DNA of 64,000 bases from JBHGXV01 sp041920505 (GTDB lineage: Bacteria; Bacillota; Bacilli; Brevibacillales; Brevibacillaceae), in the NCBI GenBank assembly GCA_041920505.1, contig JBHGXV010000021.1:62001-126000 (forward strand). Direction: 5' to 3'. Numbering within the stretch: position 1 is the stretch's first letter; each line of letters starts with the position of its first letter. Below are positions 42,061 through 51,035 of this stretch, piece after piece. A program made the position numbers and the translations under genes. The notes beneath the pieces were generated by a model that saw only the letters and a list, made by a program, of their open reading frames with translations, ran no database searches and was not told where the DNA came from.

Positions 42061-43260
42061 ATGACAGAAACCGAATCGATACAAATGCGCGGGGGCGACG
42101 GCGACGCGGCGCGCGCCTATGCGACGATCAGCGGGCTGTACCTGTTGGTGTTCTACGGTTTTGGCGCGCTGTATCCGCTTTTGTCCCAGTATTACAAGGC
42201 GATCGGGCTGTCCGGCACGGAAATCGGCACGATCAGCGCGATTGCTCCGGTGGTGGCGATCGTCGCCCAGCCGGTGTGGGGAATCGTCTGCGACCGCTAC
42301 CAGGCGCGAAAACGCGTGCTTGCGCTCACCTTGGCCGCCTCGGCGGTGGTTGCGCTGTTTTTTCCGCTGACCGCTTCGTACGCGTGGGTGCTCGCCCTGT
42401 TTGCGCTGTTGTCGGTGTTTCAGTCGGCGGTCAACCCCATCGCGGACAGCATCGCGCTCAGCTTTGCGAAAAAGCACCACACCTCCTACGGCAGCTTGCG
42501 GATGTGGGGAGCCGTCGGGTTCGCGGTCGCCACGTTTTTCACCGGGTTGGCCGTCGAACAATGGGGGGCGACGTCACTCTTTTACTGTTACGCGGCCGCG
42601 TTTATCCTGGCGCTTCCGTTGATGCGCCGCATTCCAGACGAAGGCGCGCAGTTTACCACCAGCATTTTCAAGGGATTGGGCGAGTTGCTCCGCTTGCCCC
42701 GGTTTGTGCTGTTTCTGATCGGCGCCTTTTTCATCTTCGGGGCGATCAACGCCAACAATATTTACTTTTCGCTCTACTACCGGCACATCGGAGGGTCGGT
42801 GGCGGGGATCGGGCTGGCGTTTCTATTGTTCGCGGGCAGCGAGGCGCCGTTTATGAAAGCGGCGTCGTTCTTTATCCGCCGCTGGGGACTGGAGATGACC
42901 ATCCTGCTGGCCGGGGCCGTCTCCGCCGCCCGCTGGTTCTGGTACAGTTCGGCTCCCGGCACGACGACGGTGCTGGCGATGTTTTTTATCCAGGGTCTTT
43001 CTGTCGGTTTCTATTTGGCGTCGGCGGCGCAGTACGTGCGGGAAAACACCCCGTCATCCTTGCAGGTGACCGCGCTTGCGGTCTTTTCGTCGATCGGACA
43101 GGGATTGGGCACGATGACGTGCAACCTGCTGGCCGGGGTGATTATGGACAAAGCGGGAATCCTGCACACCTACACGTTTTTTGGCGCGGCGACGCTGATC
43201 GGCCTGATTCCGCTCTTGCTGATCCGTTTCGGTCCGTTCCGCAAACCGGCGGGAGAGTGA
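42061..43260 (+). CDS. Major facilitator superfamily transporter
   Basis: The 399-aa product has twelve predicted helices. The MFS loop motif (GIVCDRYQARKR) lies between helices 2 and 3, and the N-terminal half (YLLVFYGFGALYPLLSQYYK) resembles the nucleoside/phenylpropionate porter-like MFS_1 group. It may follow ispH in one transcript (76-base gap). The transported compound is unknown. Confidence 0.85.
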   Translation: MTETESIQMRGGDGDAARAYATISGLYLLVFYGFGALYPLLSQYYKAIGLSGTEIGTISAIAPVVAIVAQPVWGIVCDRYQARKRVLALTLAASAVVALFFPLTASYAWVLALFALLSVFQSAVNPIADSIALSFAKKHHTSYGSLRMWGAVGFAVATFFTGLAVEQWGATSLFYCYAAAFILALPLMRRIPDEGAQFTTSIFKGLGELLRLPRFVLFLIGAFFIFGAINANNIYFSLYYRHIGGSVAGIGLAFLLFAGSEAPFMKAASFFIRRWGLEMTILLAGAVSAARWFWYSSAPGTTTVLAMFFIQGLSVGFYLASAAQYVRENTPSSLQVTALAVFSSIGQGLGTMTCNLLAGVIMDKAGILHTYTFFGAATLIGLIPLLLIRFGPFRKPAGE

Positions 43261-43286
43261 CGGTAATGGCAGGGCGAAGCTCCCGG

Positions 43287-43685
43287 TTACTCGACGGTCA
43301 GCACGCCGCAGTATCCGGGCTCCGGTGTCCCGCCGATATCGGAGACGTAGGAAAACAAGCCCTTTTTCACGGCGGAAACCGTGATCGAGGCGGTTTGGCC
43401 GGGCTGCAAATCAACCGTGGAAGCGGCCAGATCGCGAATCGCAAAATGATGGGGCCGACGGTCGGTGTTGGTGATCACGAGCGTGACGGTCTCTCCCTGA
43501 CGGCAATGCAGTGTCGCCGGCAGGAAGCCGATGCCGGTAATCATCACCGTCCGTGCCCCCGGGCTGACAGAAGCGGTGGACGACTTGCTGGACGTGCCGC
43601 CGTGCAGCGCCAGCAGGGATACGATTGTGAACAACGCAAACAAAGGATAGCGCAACTGAAACCATAGAGAGACGTGTTTTCTCAT
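43287..43685 (-). CDS. Secreted or membrane-anchored cupredoxin-like protein
   Basis: The 132-aa product has an N-terminal hydrophobic anchor or signal (residues 8-30) and one beta-sandwich domain. Plausible type 1 copper ligands are His in DRRPHHFAIRD and Cys in PEPGYCGVLTVE. It lacks the usual downstream Met after Cys at standard spacing, so copper binding is unsure. AAAGGAG precedes the ATG. It resembles cytochrome oxidase subunit II-like cupredoxins but stands alone. Confidence 0.7.
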   Translation of the reverse strand: MRKHVSLWFQLRYPLFALFTIVSLLALHGGTSSKSSTASVSPGARTVMITGIGFLPATLHCRQGETVTLVITNTDRRPHHFAIRDLAASTVDLQPGQTASITVSAVKKGLFSYVSDIGGTPEPGYCGVLTVE

Positions 43686-43750
43686 CCACGAAGCACTCCT
43701 TTATCCGGGACTGATTGTACCTATAGCGTTTCCCAGTTGGGGAGCGCGCA

Positions 43751-43788
43751 AACAGACAGCACCCTCGCCGCGAGGGTGCTGTCTGTCT
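43751..43788. terminator. Terminator between the coat genes and the cupredoxin gene
   Basis: CAGACAGCACCCTCG pairs with CGAGGGTGCTGTCTG around a very short loop, followed by TCTTTA on the plus strand and TTTG on the minus strand. Confidence 0.8.
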
Positions 43789-44121
43789 TTACATCGGATA
43801 GGGAAACTGGCTGGAGTAGTTGCTGAACTGCTGGTAGGTTTGTTGCAGTTTCTGCTGTTCTTCCGCTTCCAGTTTGTACCATCCCTTTTGGAACATCAGG
43901 TTGTACAGCTCACGTGCGCTCTGGTGCGTCTCCATCAGAATCTGCAGCATATCGACGTGCAGTTGCTGGTGGCTGGCTTCGCGCACGGCGACGTTGAAAC
44001 TGTCGGTCAGGTACTTGCAGGTGGCCAGACCGTCGTTGAGAAAGTCGCGGTCATTCATCTGCGACCCTTTTGTCTGGGGCATCTGGCCGGATTGCGGATT
44101 CGCGATCTGATTGGGTGTCAT
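43789..44121 (-). CDS. Spore coat protein, CotF-like
   Basis: The 110-aa product carries a Coat F domain (about residues 25-105; NDRDFLNDGLATCKYLTDSF, then QLHVDMLQILMETHQSARELY). The fold is a ferritin-like helical bundle found in spore coat proteins of Bacilli. It follows a second coat-like gene after 12 bases on the same strand, indicating a mother-cell operon. No sigma-E or sigma-K promoter was resolved by eye. Confidence 0.88.
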   Translation of the reverse strand: MTPNQIANPQSGQMPQTKGSQMNDRDFLNDGLATCKYLTDSFNVAVREASHQQLHVDMLQILMETHQSARELYNLMFQKGWYKLEAEEQQKLQQTYQQFSNYSSQFPYPM

Positions 44122-44133
44122 CGTGGCCCTCCC

Positions 44134-44442
44134 TTACTGCATGAGCTGCGACTGCATCTGCTGGGTGCGAGGCAGCGACGCCATTGCCGCGTTGTTGTTC
44201 ACTTGCAGATGGGTCAGCAGTTTTTGGTAGTGTCGTTGGTGCATTTGCCCGGCTTTTTCCAGCGCCTGTTTCACCTGCGGGTCGATTGCCTGCTGCGCGT
44301 AGAAGTGGAATTTTTTAAACGCGACCAGTTCCCACGACAAGGCGTCTTTCAGGTACTGGCTGTCCTTGGTGGTAATCACCCGTGGCGGTTGCGGAATCGG
44401 CGCCTGGGTCTGCGGCGCGGACGGATTCAATGTCGTTTGCAT
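44134..44442 (-). CDS. Spore coat protein, CotF/YhcQ-like
   Basis: The 102-aa product has a Pro-Gln-rich N-terminus and then a ferritin-like helical segment (KDSQYLKDALSWELVAFKKF, FYAQQAIDPQVKQALEKAGQ). This is the arrangement of short coat F-like proteins such as YhcQ. GAAAGGGGAG upstream selects ATG at 44442 over an in-frame ATG at 44481. It is the first gene of the coat pair. Confidence 0.8.
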   Translation of the reverse strand: MQTTLNPSAPQTQAPIPQPPRVITTKDSQYLKDALSWELVAFKKFHFYAQQAIDPQVKQALEKAGQMHQRHYQKLLTHLQVNNNAAMASLPRTQQMQSQLMQ

Positions 44443-44507
44443 GAAAAAAGCTCCCCTTTCTCTACAGGGTTGATCGTACACCTATAGAGTGGGCAGCCCG
44501 TTGTCAG

Positions 44508-45329
44508 TTATACTGGTGATTTGCTGGTGACAGAAAGTGACAGGACACGGATGTCAATGCTGGCCGGGGCGATCTCCAGGCTGTGGACAAATTCTTCGTA
44601 CAGTTGGCGTTGCAGCGAGCGGACAATCGGCGGAATCGCGGTTCCAAACGATAGCCTGAGCGACAGGGAAACGCTCAACCGGGGCAGGTCGTGAAACGTG
44701 TACACCGTCTTGTGCACGTGCGCCACCTCGGGAAAGCGGCGGCAGACATGCTGGACCAGTTTTTTTAGGACGTGCTCGTGCACCTGGATGCGGCCGCCGG
44801 AAAACGCCGGGTGGACGATCGTCGTTTCGCCGATCACTTCTTTTTTGGGAGAAAGAATCTGCTGGGCAGACGCGATGATCCGCTGGAAAAAGTCTTTTTC
44901 CACTTCGACGCGGGGGATGGGAATCACGTGTTTTCCCTGTATCTGCCGCATGTAGAGCGCGGCCTGGATTTCCGCCTTCGGTTTGACCGATTCGATCGGC
45001 AGGTAGCGGGAGACGGGAGGGAGCGCCAGTGTTTCCACGATTCGTTCGATCATCCGCCGCGACGTGCCGAGGACGAGCAGTTTCTGGATCGGCAGCGCAG
45101 CCAGCGCCTTACGCACTTCTTCGGCGTGATCGTCGTAGAAAAAGATCGCCCGTTTGATTGCCTGGATTTTCGTCTTTTCGTATTTGGCCGATGTGCCCGC
45201 CACTTTCCGCCCTTCGTAGACGAGAATGCCGTCGTCGATGATCGCGTCCACACCCAGACTGTGGGCGAGCGTGAGAGCGGTGTGGCTTTTTCCGGTGCCG
45301 CTCGTTCCGTACAAGGCGAATACCTGCAT
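44508..45329 (-). CDS. P-loop ATPase with a C-terminal Asp23-like domain
   Basis: The 273-aa product opens with a clear Walker A (YGTSGTGKSHTAL, residues 7-19), DAIIDDGILVYEG as a second acidic motif and LLVLGTSRRM. From about residue 180 the pattern VHPAFSGGRIQVHEHVLKKL, then a long VSLSLRLSFGTAIPPIVRSL strand-helix, resembles Asp23/YloU-type alkaline-shock domains. The combination is one I know only from uncharacterised Firmicutes proteins. GGAAGGGG precedes the ATG. It sits just downstream of proC. Confidence 0.75.
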   Translation of the reverse strand: MQVFALYGTSGTGKSHTALTLAHSLGVDAIIDDGILVYEGRKVAGTSAKYEKTKIQAIKRAIFFYDDHAEEVRKALAALPIQKLLVLGTSRRMIERIVETLALPPVSRYLPIESVKPKAEIQAALYMRQIQGKHVIPIPRVEVEKDFFQRIIASAQQILSPKKEVIGETTIVHPAFSGGRIQVHEHVLKKLVQHVCRRFPEVAHVHKTVYTFHDLPRLSVSLSLRLSFGTAIPPIVRSLQRQLYEEFVHSLEIAPASIDIRVLSLSVTSKSPV

Positions 45330-45380
45330 CAGGGCCCCCCTTCCAAGATTGCTATGCCCCAGTATACCACGGACGGGCGG

Positions 45381-46235
45381 TCAGCGGTATTGGGCACCCA
45401 ATTCGCGGGCGCGCTCGGCGGCGCGCAGCACGGCGGAGGTGATCGCCTGCTGGAAGTCGTACGACTCCAGCACTTCCAGACCTGCCTGGGTGGTGCCGCC
45501 CGGACTGGTCACCTTGCGACGGAGCGCAGCCGGCTCTTCACGGGTGGAAAGCAGCATTTGCGCCGCGCCGAGCAGTGTCTGTACGGTGAGCTGGCGCGCC
45601 ATTTCCGGTGACAGGCCCGCTTTGGCCCCCGCGCCTTCCATCGCTTCCACCAGGTAGTAGATGTAGGCCGGGCCGCTGCCGGACAGGCCGGTGATGATGT
45701 CCAGTTCTTCTTCCGGAACAGGGTGCACCGAGCCGATCGCTTCAAACAGGCGAATGGCCAGTTGCAGATGTTCCTCGGTCGCGTGCCGCCCGCGGGCGAT
45801 GCCGGTGGCGGACAGGCCGACGGCGGAGGAGGTGTTGGGCATGGTGCGAATAATGGGACAATGAACCTGCAGCCATTCGCCGATCAGGTCGGTGGCGACG
45901 CCGGCGATGACGGAAATCACCAGTTGCTGCGGCCGGATTAGACCTCGCAAGGCCTGGCAGGCTTCTGCCGCGTCTTTCGGTTTCATCGCCAGGATCAGGA
46001 TGTCGGATTCCGTGATCAGCCGGGTTTTGTCTCGGACGGCCCGCACGCCGTACCGCCGGGACAACTCCGCGAGACGGTCGTCGTTTTGGCGGTTGGTGAC
46101 CGTGATCTGTTCGGGGGTCAACAGCCGCTGTTTGATGATGCCGTCCAGCATCGCTTCCACGATCGAGCCCGCTCCGAGGAAGCCGATGCGGACGGTTTTT
46201 AGATCAAACGATGTATGAGAAGCCGAGATGCGCAC
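45381..46235 (-). CDS. proC: Pyrroline-5-carboxylate reductase
   Basis: ProC reduces P5C to L-proline with NAD(P)H, the last step of proline synthesis. The 284-aa product has the Rossmann motif IGFLGAGSIVEAMLDG, KPKDAAEA and the C-terminal family signature PAALRRKVTSPGGTTQAGLE. The GTG at 46235 has AAGGAGG nine bases upstream. It lies 27 bases after the fused proBA gene, so all three proline steps are in one T-box-controlled operon. Confidence 0.96.
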   Translation of the reverse strand: MRISASHTSFDLKTVRIGFLGAGSIVEAMLDGIIKQRLLTPEQITVTNRQNDDRLAELSRRYGVRAVRDKTRLITESDILILAMKPKDAAEACQALRGLIRPQQLVISVIAGVATDLIGEWLQVHCPIIRTMPNTSSAVGLSATGIARGRHATEEHLQLAIRLFEAIGSVHPVPEEELDIITGLSGSGPAYIYYLVEAMEGAGAKAGLSPEMARQLTVQTLLGAAQMLLSTREEPAALRRKVTSPGGTTQAGLEVLESYDFQQAITSAVLRAAERARELGAQYR

Positions 46236-46262
46236 AAGTATTCCTCCTTGAAACGTGATCGT

Positions 46263-48821
46263 TCAGCGGGTTTGCCCGTTGCCGAGCACGTGGTATTTGA
46301 TCGTGGTCAGGGCAAGCAGGCCCATTGGACCGCGAGCGTGAATCTTTTGCGTGCTGATGCCGATTTCCGCGCCGAAGCCGAATTCGCCGCCATCGGTAAA
46401 GCGGGTGGACGCATTGTGGTAAACGGCGGCGGCGTCAACAGAAGCGAGAAAACGACGGGCATTGTCGTCGTTTTGCGTGACGATCGCTTCGGAGTGGCTG
46501 GTGCCGTGTCTGGCGATGTGCTCCAGCGCGTCGTCCAGACTGTCGACCGTCTTGACCGCCAGGATCAGTTCCAGATACTCCCGGTCCCAGTCTTCTTGAG
46601 CCGCCGGGCGAAGACGTCCGGCCAACTGCGGGTGCCTTTCGCGCGTCTGTTCGCAGGCGCGCAACTCGACACCGGCTTCGCTTAGCCGACGGAGCAGAGC
46701 GGAGGAGAAGGCGAGCGGCCAGTCCCGATGGAGCAGCAAGGTTTCGGCGGCGTTGCAGACGGCCGGACGGCTGGTTTTGGCGTTGAGCACGATGGCTTCC
46801 GCCATGGCGTATTCAGCCGACTCGTCGACGAACACGTGGCAGTTGCCGACGCCCGTCTCCAGCACCGGCACGGTGGAGGTGCGCACCACCCGGTTGATCA
46901 ACCCGGCGCCGCCGCGCGGGATGATCACGTCGATCAAACCGTTCAGGGTACAGAGCGCATCCACCGATTCGCGCTGTTCCGCCGACACATACTGGACGGC
47001 CTCGTGCGGAAGGCCAAGCGCTTGCAGCGCCCGCTTGATGCTCAAGACAAGCGCCGTGTTGGAGCGGCTGGCCGAGCGGCTGCCGCGCAGGACGATCGCA
47101 TTGCCGGTCTTGAGCGCGATCGCGGCGGCGTCGACGGTGACGTTGGGGCGGGCTTCGTACACCATCCCGATCACGCCGAGCGGGACGCGCACCTGTCGGA
47201 TCAAAAGGCCGTTGGGCCGGGTCCAGCTTGCGGCGATGTCGCCTATGGGATCGGGGAGTTGGGCCAACGCTTCCAGGCTCTCCGCCAGTGCGGCGATTCG
47301 CTCAGGGGTGAGCCGCAGGCGATCCAGATAGCTATTTGGCTGACCGGCCGCCGCCGCCCTGTCCACATCTTCGGCGTTGGCGGCGAGAATCAGCCGTTGG
47401 TCAGCCTGCAGTTGCCATCCGATCGCGCGCAGCGCCTCGTCTTTTCGCTCACGGGGCAGAAGCGCCCATTCCCGCGCCGCCCGTTTCGCCAAGCGTGCCT
47501 GCTGGGCCACGCTTTGCCGCACGCTGTCGGCAACCGGCGCATGTTGGCCCGCGATCGGGGTTCCCGCAGCGGTGTCCCCTGTGATCCCGCTCATTTCTTG
47601 CGTCCATCCATCGTTTCTCATCTCAGCCACTCCTCTCGTCTCCTCATGTTTTTCTCTGCTCTCTTCATGTTTTTCTCTGCCGCCGGCCAGACCGGACAGC
47701 GTCACCCAGTGATCGCGGTGAATCACTTCCGCCTCCAGCCGCAAGCCGGAGCCGGGGGAGAGGGCGACGCGCAGTTCGTTGGCGCCGTAGCGGCAGATGC
47801 CCCGTCCGAGCAGACGGTCGGCGTTGTATACTTCCACCACGTCACCTCGTTGAAACGTGCCTTGCACGTCCTGCACACCGGCCGCCAACAGGCTGCGGCG
47901 GCGTTTGACGATCGCCTCGGCCGCTCCGTCATCCACATAGAGGCGGCCTGATACCGTCGAATGCAGCGCGATCCATTGTTTGCGCGTCGGAAGTCCCGCC
48001 CTGCCGCCGGAATCCGGCCGCTGATGCGGAGCCTGGAAAGGTTGCGGGTCCCAGCCGACATAGGTGCCGTCGCCCGCGCCCGCCACGATGGCAAGCAGGC
48101 TGTCGCTTGCCCCCAGTCGGCCGATAAAACTGGGGATGCCCAGCGTTTGCGCCGTTTTGGCGGCCAACAGTTTGGAGCGCATCCCGCCGGTGCCGAGCGC
48201 GCCGGCGCTGCCAGCCGCCGCTTCCGCCTCCGCCGTCACTTCCATTAGACAGGGGATGCGCCGCGCGTCCGGGTGTTTGCGCGGGTCTTTGTCGTACAGG
48301 CCGTTCGTGTCAGTGAGGATGATGTACAGGTCGGCATGGACCAGTCCGGCCACCAGCGCCCCCAGCATGTCGTTGTCGCCAAAAGTCAGCTCGGCGACGG
48401 AGACGGTGTCGTTTTCGTTGACGATCGGGATGACGCCTCGGGTGAGCAGGAGCGACAGCGTGTGGTAGGCGTGGTTGTAACGCTCCCGGTCGGAAAAGTC
48501 GCCGCGCGTCAAGAGGATTTGCGCCACCGTCAGCCCGTGCGCGGCAAAGCGTTGCGCGTACGATTGCATCAGCACGCCCTGGCCGATCGCGGCCGCCGCC
48601 TGTTTGGCCGCCAGCGTGCGCGGCCGTTGCTTGAACCCGAGGAGCGAAAAGCCGCTCGCCACCGCTCCCGACGAGACCAGCAACACCTCGTGTCCCGCGT
48701 GTGTAAGCCGGACAATCGCGTCGACGAGGCCAGCGATCTTCGCGTCGTCACAGCCGCCGCCCGCCGCCGCCAGCGAACTGCTGCCGGCTTTGACCACGAT
48801 CCGTTTACGGGATGTTCTCAT
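46263..48821 (-). CDS. proBA: Fused glutamate 5-kinase / gamma-glutamyl phosphate reductase
   Basis: This single 852-aa frame encodes ProB followed by ProA, as in eukaryotic P5C synthase. Residues 1 to about 375 are glutamate 5-kinase with a PUA domain: KAGSSSLAAAGGG, LVSSGAVASG, VNENDTVS, LTDTNGLYD and GTGGMRSKLLAAK. From about 425 it is the reductase: GVIGMVYEARPNVTVDAAAI, IPRGGAGLINRVV and the catalytic Cys in KTSRPAVCNAAETLL. The linker holds a 7-residue tandem repeat (REKHEES/REKHEET). An internal ATG at 47621, codon 401, is preceded by AGAGGAG eight bases upstream, so separate ProA may also be made. AAGGAGG precedes 48821. Confidence 0.92.
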   Translation of the reverse strand: MRTSRKRIVVKAGSSSLAAAGGGCDDAKIAGLVDAIVRLTHAGHEVLLVSSGAVASGFSLLGFKQRPRTLAAKQAAAAIGQGVLMQSYAQRFAAHGLTVAQILLTRGDFSDRERYNHAYHTLSLLLTRGVIPIVNENDTVSVAELTFGDNDMLGALVAGLVHADLYIILTDTNGLYDKDPRKHPDARRIPCLMEVTAEAEAAAGSAGALGTGGMRSKLLAAKTAQTLGIPSFIGRLGASDSLLAIVAGAGDGTYVGWDPQPFQAPHQRPDSGGRAGLPTRKQWIALHSTVSGRLYVDDGAAEAIVKRRRSLLAAGVQDVQGTFQRGDVVEVYNADRLLGRGICRYGANELRVALSPGSGLRLEAEVIHRDHWVTLSGLAGGREKHEESREKHEETRGVAEMRNDGWTQEMSGITGDTAAGTPIAGQHAPVADSVRQSVAQQARLAKRAAREWALLPRERKDEALRAIGWQLQADQRLILAANAEDVDRAAAAGQPNSYLDRLRLTPERIAALAESLEALAQLPDPIGDIAASWTRPNGLLIRQVRVPLGVIGMVYEARPNVTVDAAAIALKTGNAIVLRGSRSASRSNTALVLSIKRALQALGLPHEAVQYVSAEQRESVDALCTLNGLIDVIIPRGGAGLINRVVRTSTVPVLETGVGNCHVFVDESAEYAMAEAIVLNAKTSRPAVCNAAETLLLHRDWPLAFSSALLRRLSEAGVELRACEQTRERHPQLAGRLRPAAQEDWDREYLELILAVKTVDSLDDALEHIARHGTSHSEAIVTQNDDNARRFLASVDAAAVYHNASTRFTDGGEFGFGAEIGISTQKIHARGPMGLLALTTIKYHVLGNGQTR
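47641..47682 (-). repeat. 21-bp tandem duplication in the ProB-ProA linker
   Basis: Two adjacent 21-bp units differ by one base. Read on the minus strand each begins GCAGAGAAAAACATGA, and together they encode the REKHEES and REKHEET repeats. They lie just upstream of the internal ribosome site of ProA. Confidence 0.8.
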
Positions 48822-48841
48822 GCCCCCAACCTCCTTCGCAA

Positions 48842-49146
48842 CAAAAAAACCCTTTCGTCCCTGCATAAGGACGAAAGGGTATACTTTCGCGGTACCACCT
48901 TACTTGACAGCCGCAGACAGACACGGCCATCCGACTCTTCGCTTCTTCCGCCGACTGGCGGGCCAAAGCGCTTTCCTTGGTATCAGGGGAAAGACTCCTG
49001 TCCAGGTCATCCCTGGCCGCTCCGGGACGGGTTCAAACCGGTTCACGGGCGAAACCTCGCAGCCGATGGGCCTCGCTCTCTGCAACCAGAAGCGCGGTTT
49101 TACTATTTCCCTTCAACGCGTTATCGTATCGATTGATCGGGTAGTA
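48842..49146 (-). ncRNA. T-box riboswitch leader of proBA-proC
   Basis: The T-box sequence AAGGTGGTACCGCGA lies at 48888-48902. A terminator stem, CCCTTTCGTCC with GGACGAAAGGG (48850-48879), is followed on the minus strand by T7. Upstream are the stem I elements AGAGAGC and GAACCC, the latter giving CCC (49029-49031), a proline codon, as likely specifier. Uncharged tRNA-Pro would therefore induce the operon. The specifier choice is by eye. Confidence 0.93.
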
Positions 49147-49152
49147 TTTATG

Positions 49153-49182
49153 ATTATGCCCAGGATCGCATAAAAATGTCAA
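49153..49182 (-). promoter_or_regulatory. Promoter of the proBA T-box transcript
   Basis: Reading leftward, TTGACA (49177-49182) and CATAAT (49153-49158) are 18 bases apart, just before the T-box leader. Confidence 0.75.
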
Positions 49183-49353
49183 GAGGGATGAAGTCGAAAC
49201 AAGCAAAATTTTCATAATAGCACTCTGCGAAAGGGGCACGATCTGACCCGTCGTTGTTTGGCAATGGCCAGATAGGCTCTGCATGCTTTTGACGATAGGT
49301 GCCAGCATTGACTTGTTTTCTGATATATTTTGATATATAACAAAAAGAAAAGC

Positions 49354-49427
49354 CCAGCCCTGCAAGATGGTAGCGGGGAGAGGCTTTTCCTTTGAGTGCC
49401 ACCAGCCCTGCAAGATGGTAGCGGGGA
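49354..49427. repeat. Two 26-bp direct repeats
   Basis: A 26-bp sequence containing CTGCAAGATGGTAGCGGGG occurs identically at 49354-49379 and 49402-49427, a 48-bp period. It marks the edge of the AT-rich island that follows. The 49183-49538 stretch holds no other feature I can support. Confidence 0.85.
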
Positions 49428-49538
49428 AAGCGATCACTCATCCGTATTCTTGATTGAACTTAAGTATAATATACCCTAAAGCGAGACGTCAAGTGTAGTT
49501 AAACCCTGCAAATAGACAAAGTCAAACGGGGGAGAAAA

Positions 49539-49673
49539 ATGGGGTACACAATTTATTTTGATGAATCCAATAAGCTGGATCAACCCAATGGCGGCTACTC
49601 ATATTACGGAGCGCTTGGGGCTGATGAAGAAACAATGAATGAAATTGTACAGAAACTTTTTACATTTGTGTGA
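49539..49673 (+). CDS. 44-aa hypothetical protein
   Basis: ATG at 49539 has GGGGGAG four bases upstream. The 44-residue product (MGYTIYFDESNKLDQPNGGY at the start) is acidic and aromatic-rich, with no cysteine or membrane segment. It is 32 bases before the 433-aa membrane protein gene and shares its AT-rich composition. I recognise no family; it could be a small regulator or antitoxin of the island. Confidence 0.55.
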   Translation: MGYTIYFDESNKLDQPNGGYSYYGALGADEETMNEIVQKLFTFV

Positions 49674-49705
49674 GGACTATATCTTAATAAGGTGATTGAT
49701 CAAAT

Positions 49706-51007
49706 ATGTCTACGTTAATATCTGCAAAAAATAGTGATAAGCAACTCAAAGAGATTGGGATACAATTAGTTCGACTTGTTCCTTTTGACCTAGGCGCTCA
49801 TTTAACGGCAAAGATAATGGATAGAATTAAATACTATCTGTTAGAGAGGCATGAAATTTTGGACTTAAATTTAAGGCAGCAAGCAATACTCTCAAATGAG
49901 GCTACCTATTGCTCGCTTGTTTCACATGAACTTGAGTGTCAAATAAAAATGATAATCTTCGATACCGGAATTGGTGTATTTATTATCTTTGATAAGGAAG
50001 AATTGTACCCGGATGATCCGTTGTTTGTCATTGATTACTTAACGAAGAGAAAACAGTGCCACGCTTCTATCTTAAACTGGAATCACCCAGCATCATTTCT
50101 TCTGAACAAGACTCTGGAAGATTTGCGTAGCCTAGTTAATAAGTATCACAAGGATACTCGGCCTACTTCCCGGGAAAACGGGGGATTATCCTATGTGATG
50201 TCTATTTCATTTATAACTTCCAGCAATTTTTCTGATCATTATGCACTGAGATGGGATTTATTTCCTGAATCTTTGAAGAAGGCAATTCCCGCTATATTAA
50301 ACCCTTCTATCTTATCCATGGAGGATTCTCTTCTGCTTCCAAATGAAAATCAAGTTAATAGAGAATATATTTTATCATGCTTAGAAAATATAAATGAGCA
50401 ACCAAAAGATTATGAGATACGTATACATATTATGACCTTTATGAGTTGGGCTGCTGTATTGGTTGTCGGCAATTGCAACGAACTGGAGAAAGATGACTAT
50501 ATATTTCTGGAAATTGAATTGCAACATTATTGGTATTATCTTTATTGCCTTGAAACGTCATTACCAATCAGGGATCTCAAACTAGAAACGGAGAAGTTGT
50601 CACTTGAGCAGGTAATGAGACAAAGATTTGAACTGGAACTAATTGAGGAGAATTTAAAATTTATTGATGATTCCAGTATTCCTGAAAGGTACACACCTAT
50701 AATCGAGGGGCTTATTCAAACTAGCCGGATTCATGAGTTATTTAACAGATATCGTCGTAAACTTGATTATTGCAGGGAAATACTACTATTAAGACAACAG
50801 TCCAAGCAACGATTGTTAAGTCAAACAAGCGAAATTCTTCTCTTCTTAGTTGCGTATTTGCAAATTGCTCCTATCCTCTATAATTTTATATTTAATCTTT
50901 TTGAAATGGATGACCTGCTAAAGACATATGTTTCAATGGTCTTTCTTATATTACTGTTTATTTTGGGGTCTGTCATATTAGTTTTTAAAAACAAATTTAC
51001 TCGATAA
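49706..51007 (+). CDS. 433-aa protein with two C-terminal transmembrane helices, unknown family
   Basis: I do not recognise this protein. Residues 1-280 look globular and mixed alpha/beta. Residues about 295-370 are a charged helical stretch (LEQVMRQRFELELIEENLKF, RYRRKLDYCREILLLRQQSK), probably a coiled coil. Two hydrophobic helices follow (about 378-398 and 409-428), then a basic tail. The layout recalls C-tail anchored RMD1/DUF155-like or CorA-like proteins, but only loosely. GC is near 36%, far below the genome, a sign of transfer. A cysteine hydrolase gene follows after 28 bases. Confidence 0.7.
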   Translation: MSTLISAKNSDKQLKEIGIQLVRLVPFDLGAHLTAKIMDRIKYYLLERHEILDLNLRQQAILSNEATYCSLVSHELECQIKMIIFDTGIGVFIIFDKEELYPDDPLFVIDYLTKRKQCHASILNWNHPASFLLNKTLEDLRSLVNKYHKDTRPTSRENGGLSYVMSISFITSSNFSDHYALRWDLFPESLKKAIPAILNPSILSMEDSLLLPNENQVNREYILSCLENINEQPKDYEIRIHIMTFMSWAAVLVVGNCNELEKDDYIFLEIELQHYWYYLYCLETSLPIRDLKLETEKLSLEQVMRQRFELELIEENLKFIDDSSIPERYTPIIEGLIQTSRIHELFNRYRRKLDYCREILLLRQQSKQRLLSQTSEILLFLVAYLQIAPILYNFIFNLFEMDDLLKTYVSMVFLILLFILGSVILVFKNKFTR

Positions 51008-51035
51008 GATATTGATTATGGAAGGGAGGCTTACC

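Noticed and set aside
46728..49136. Long open frames on the plus strand across proBA and its leader
   Set aside because: They are antisense to a clear ProB-ProA protein and to the T-box RNA.
49354..49427. Possible CRISPR array (two repeats)
   Set aside because: There are only two copies, the 22-bp gap is too short for a spacer, and no cas genes are present.
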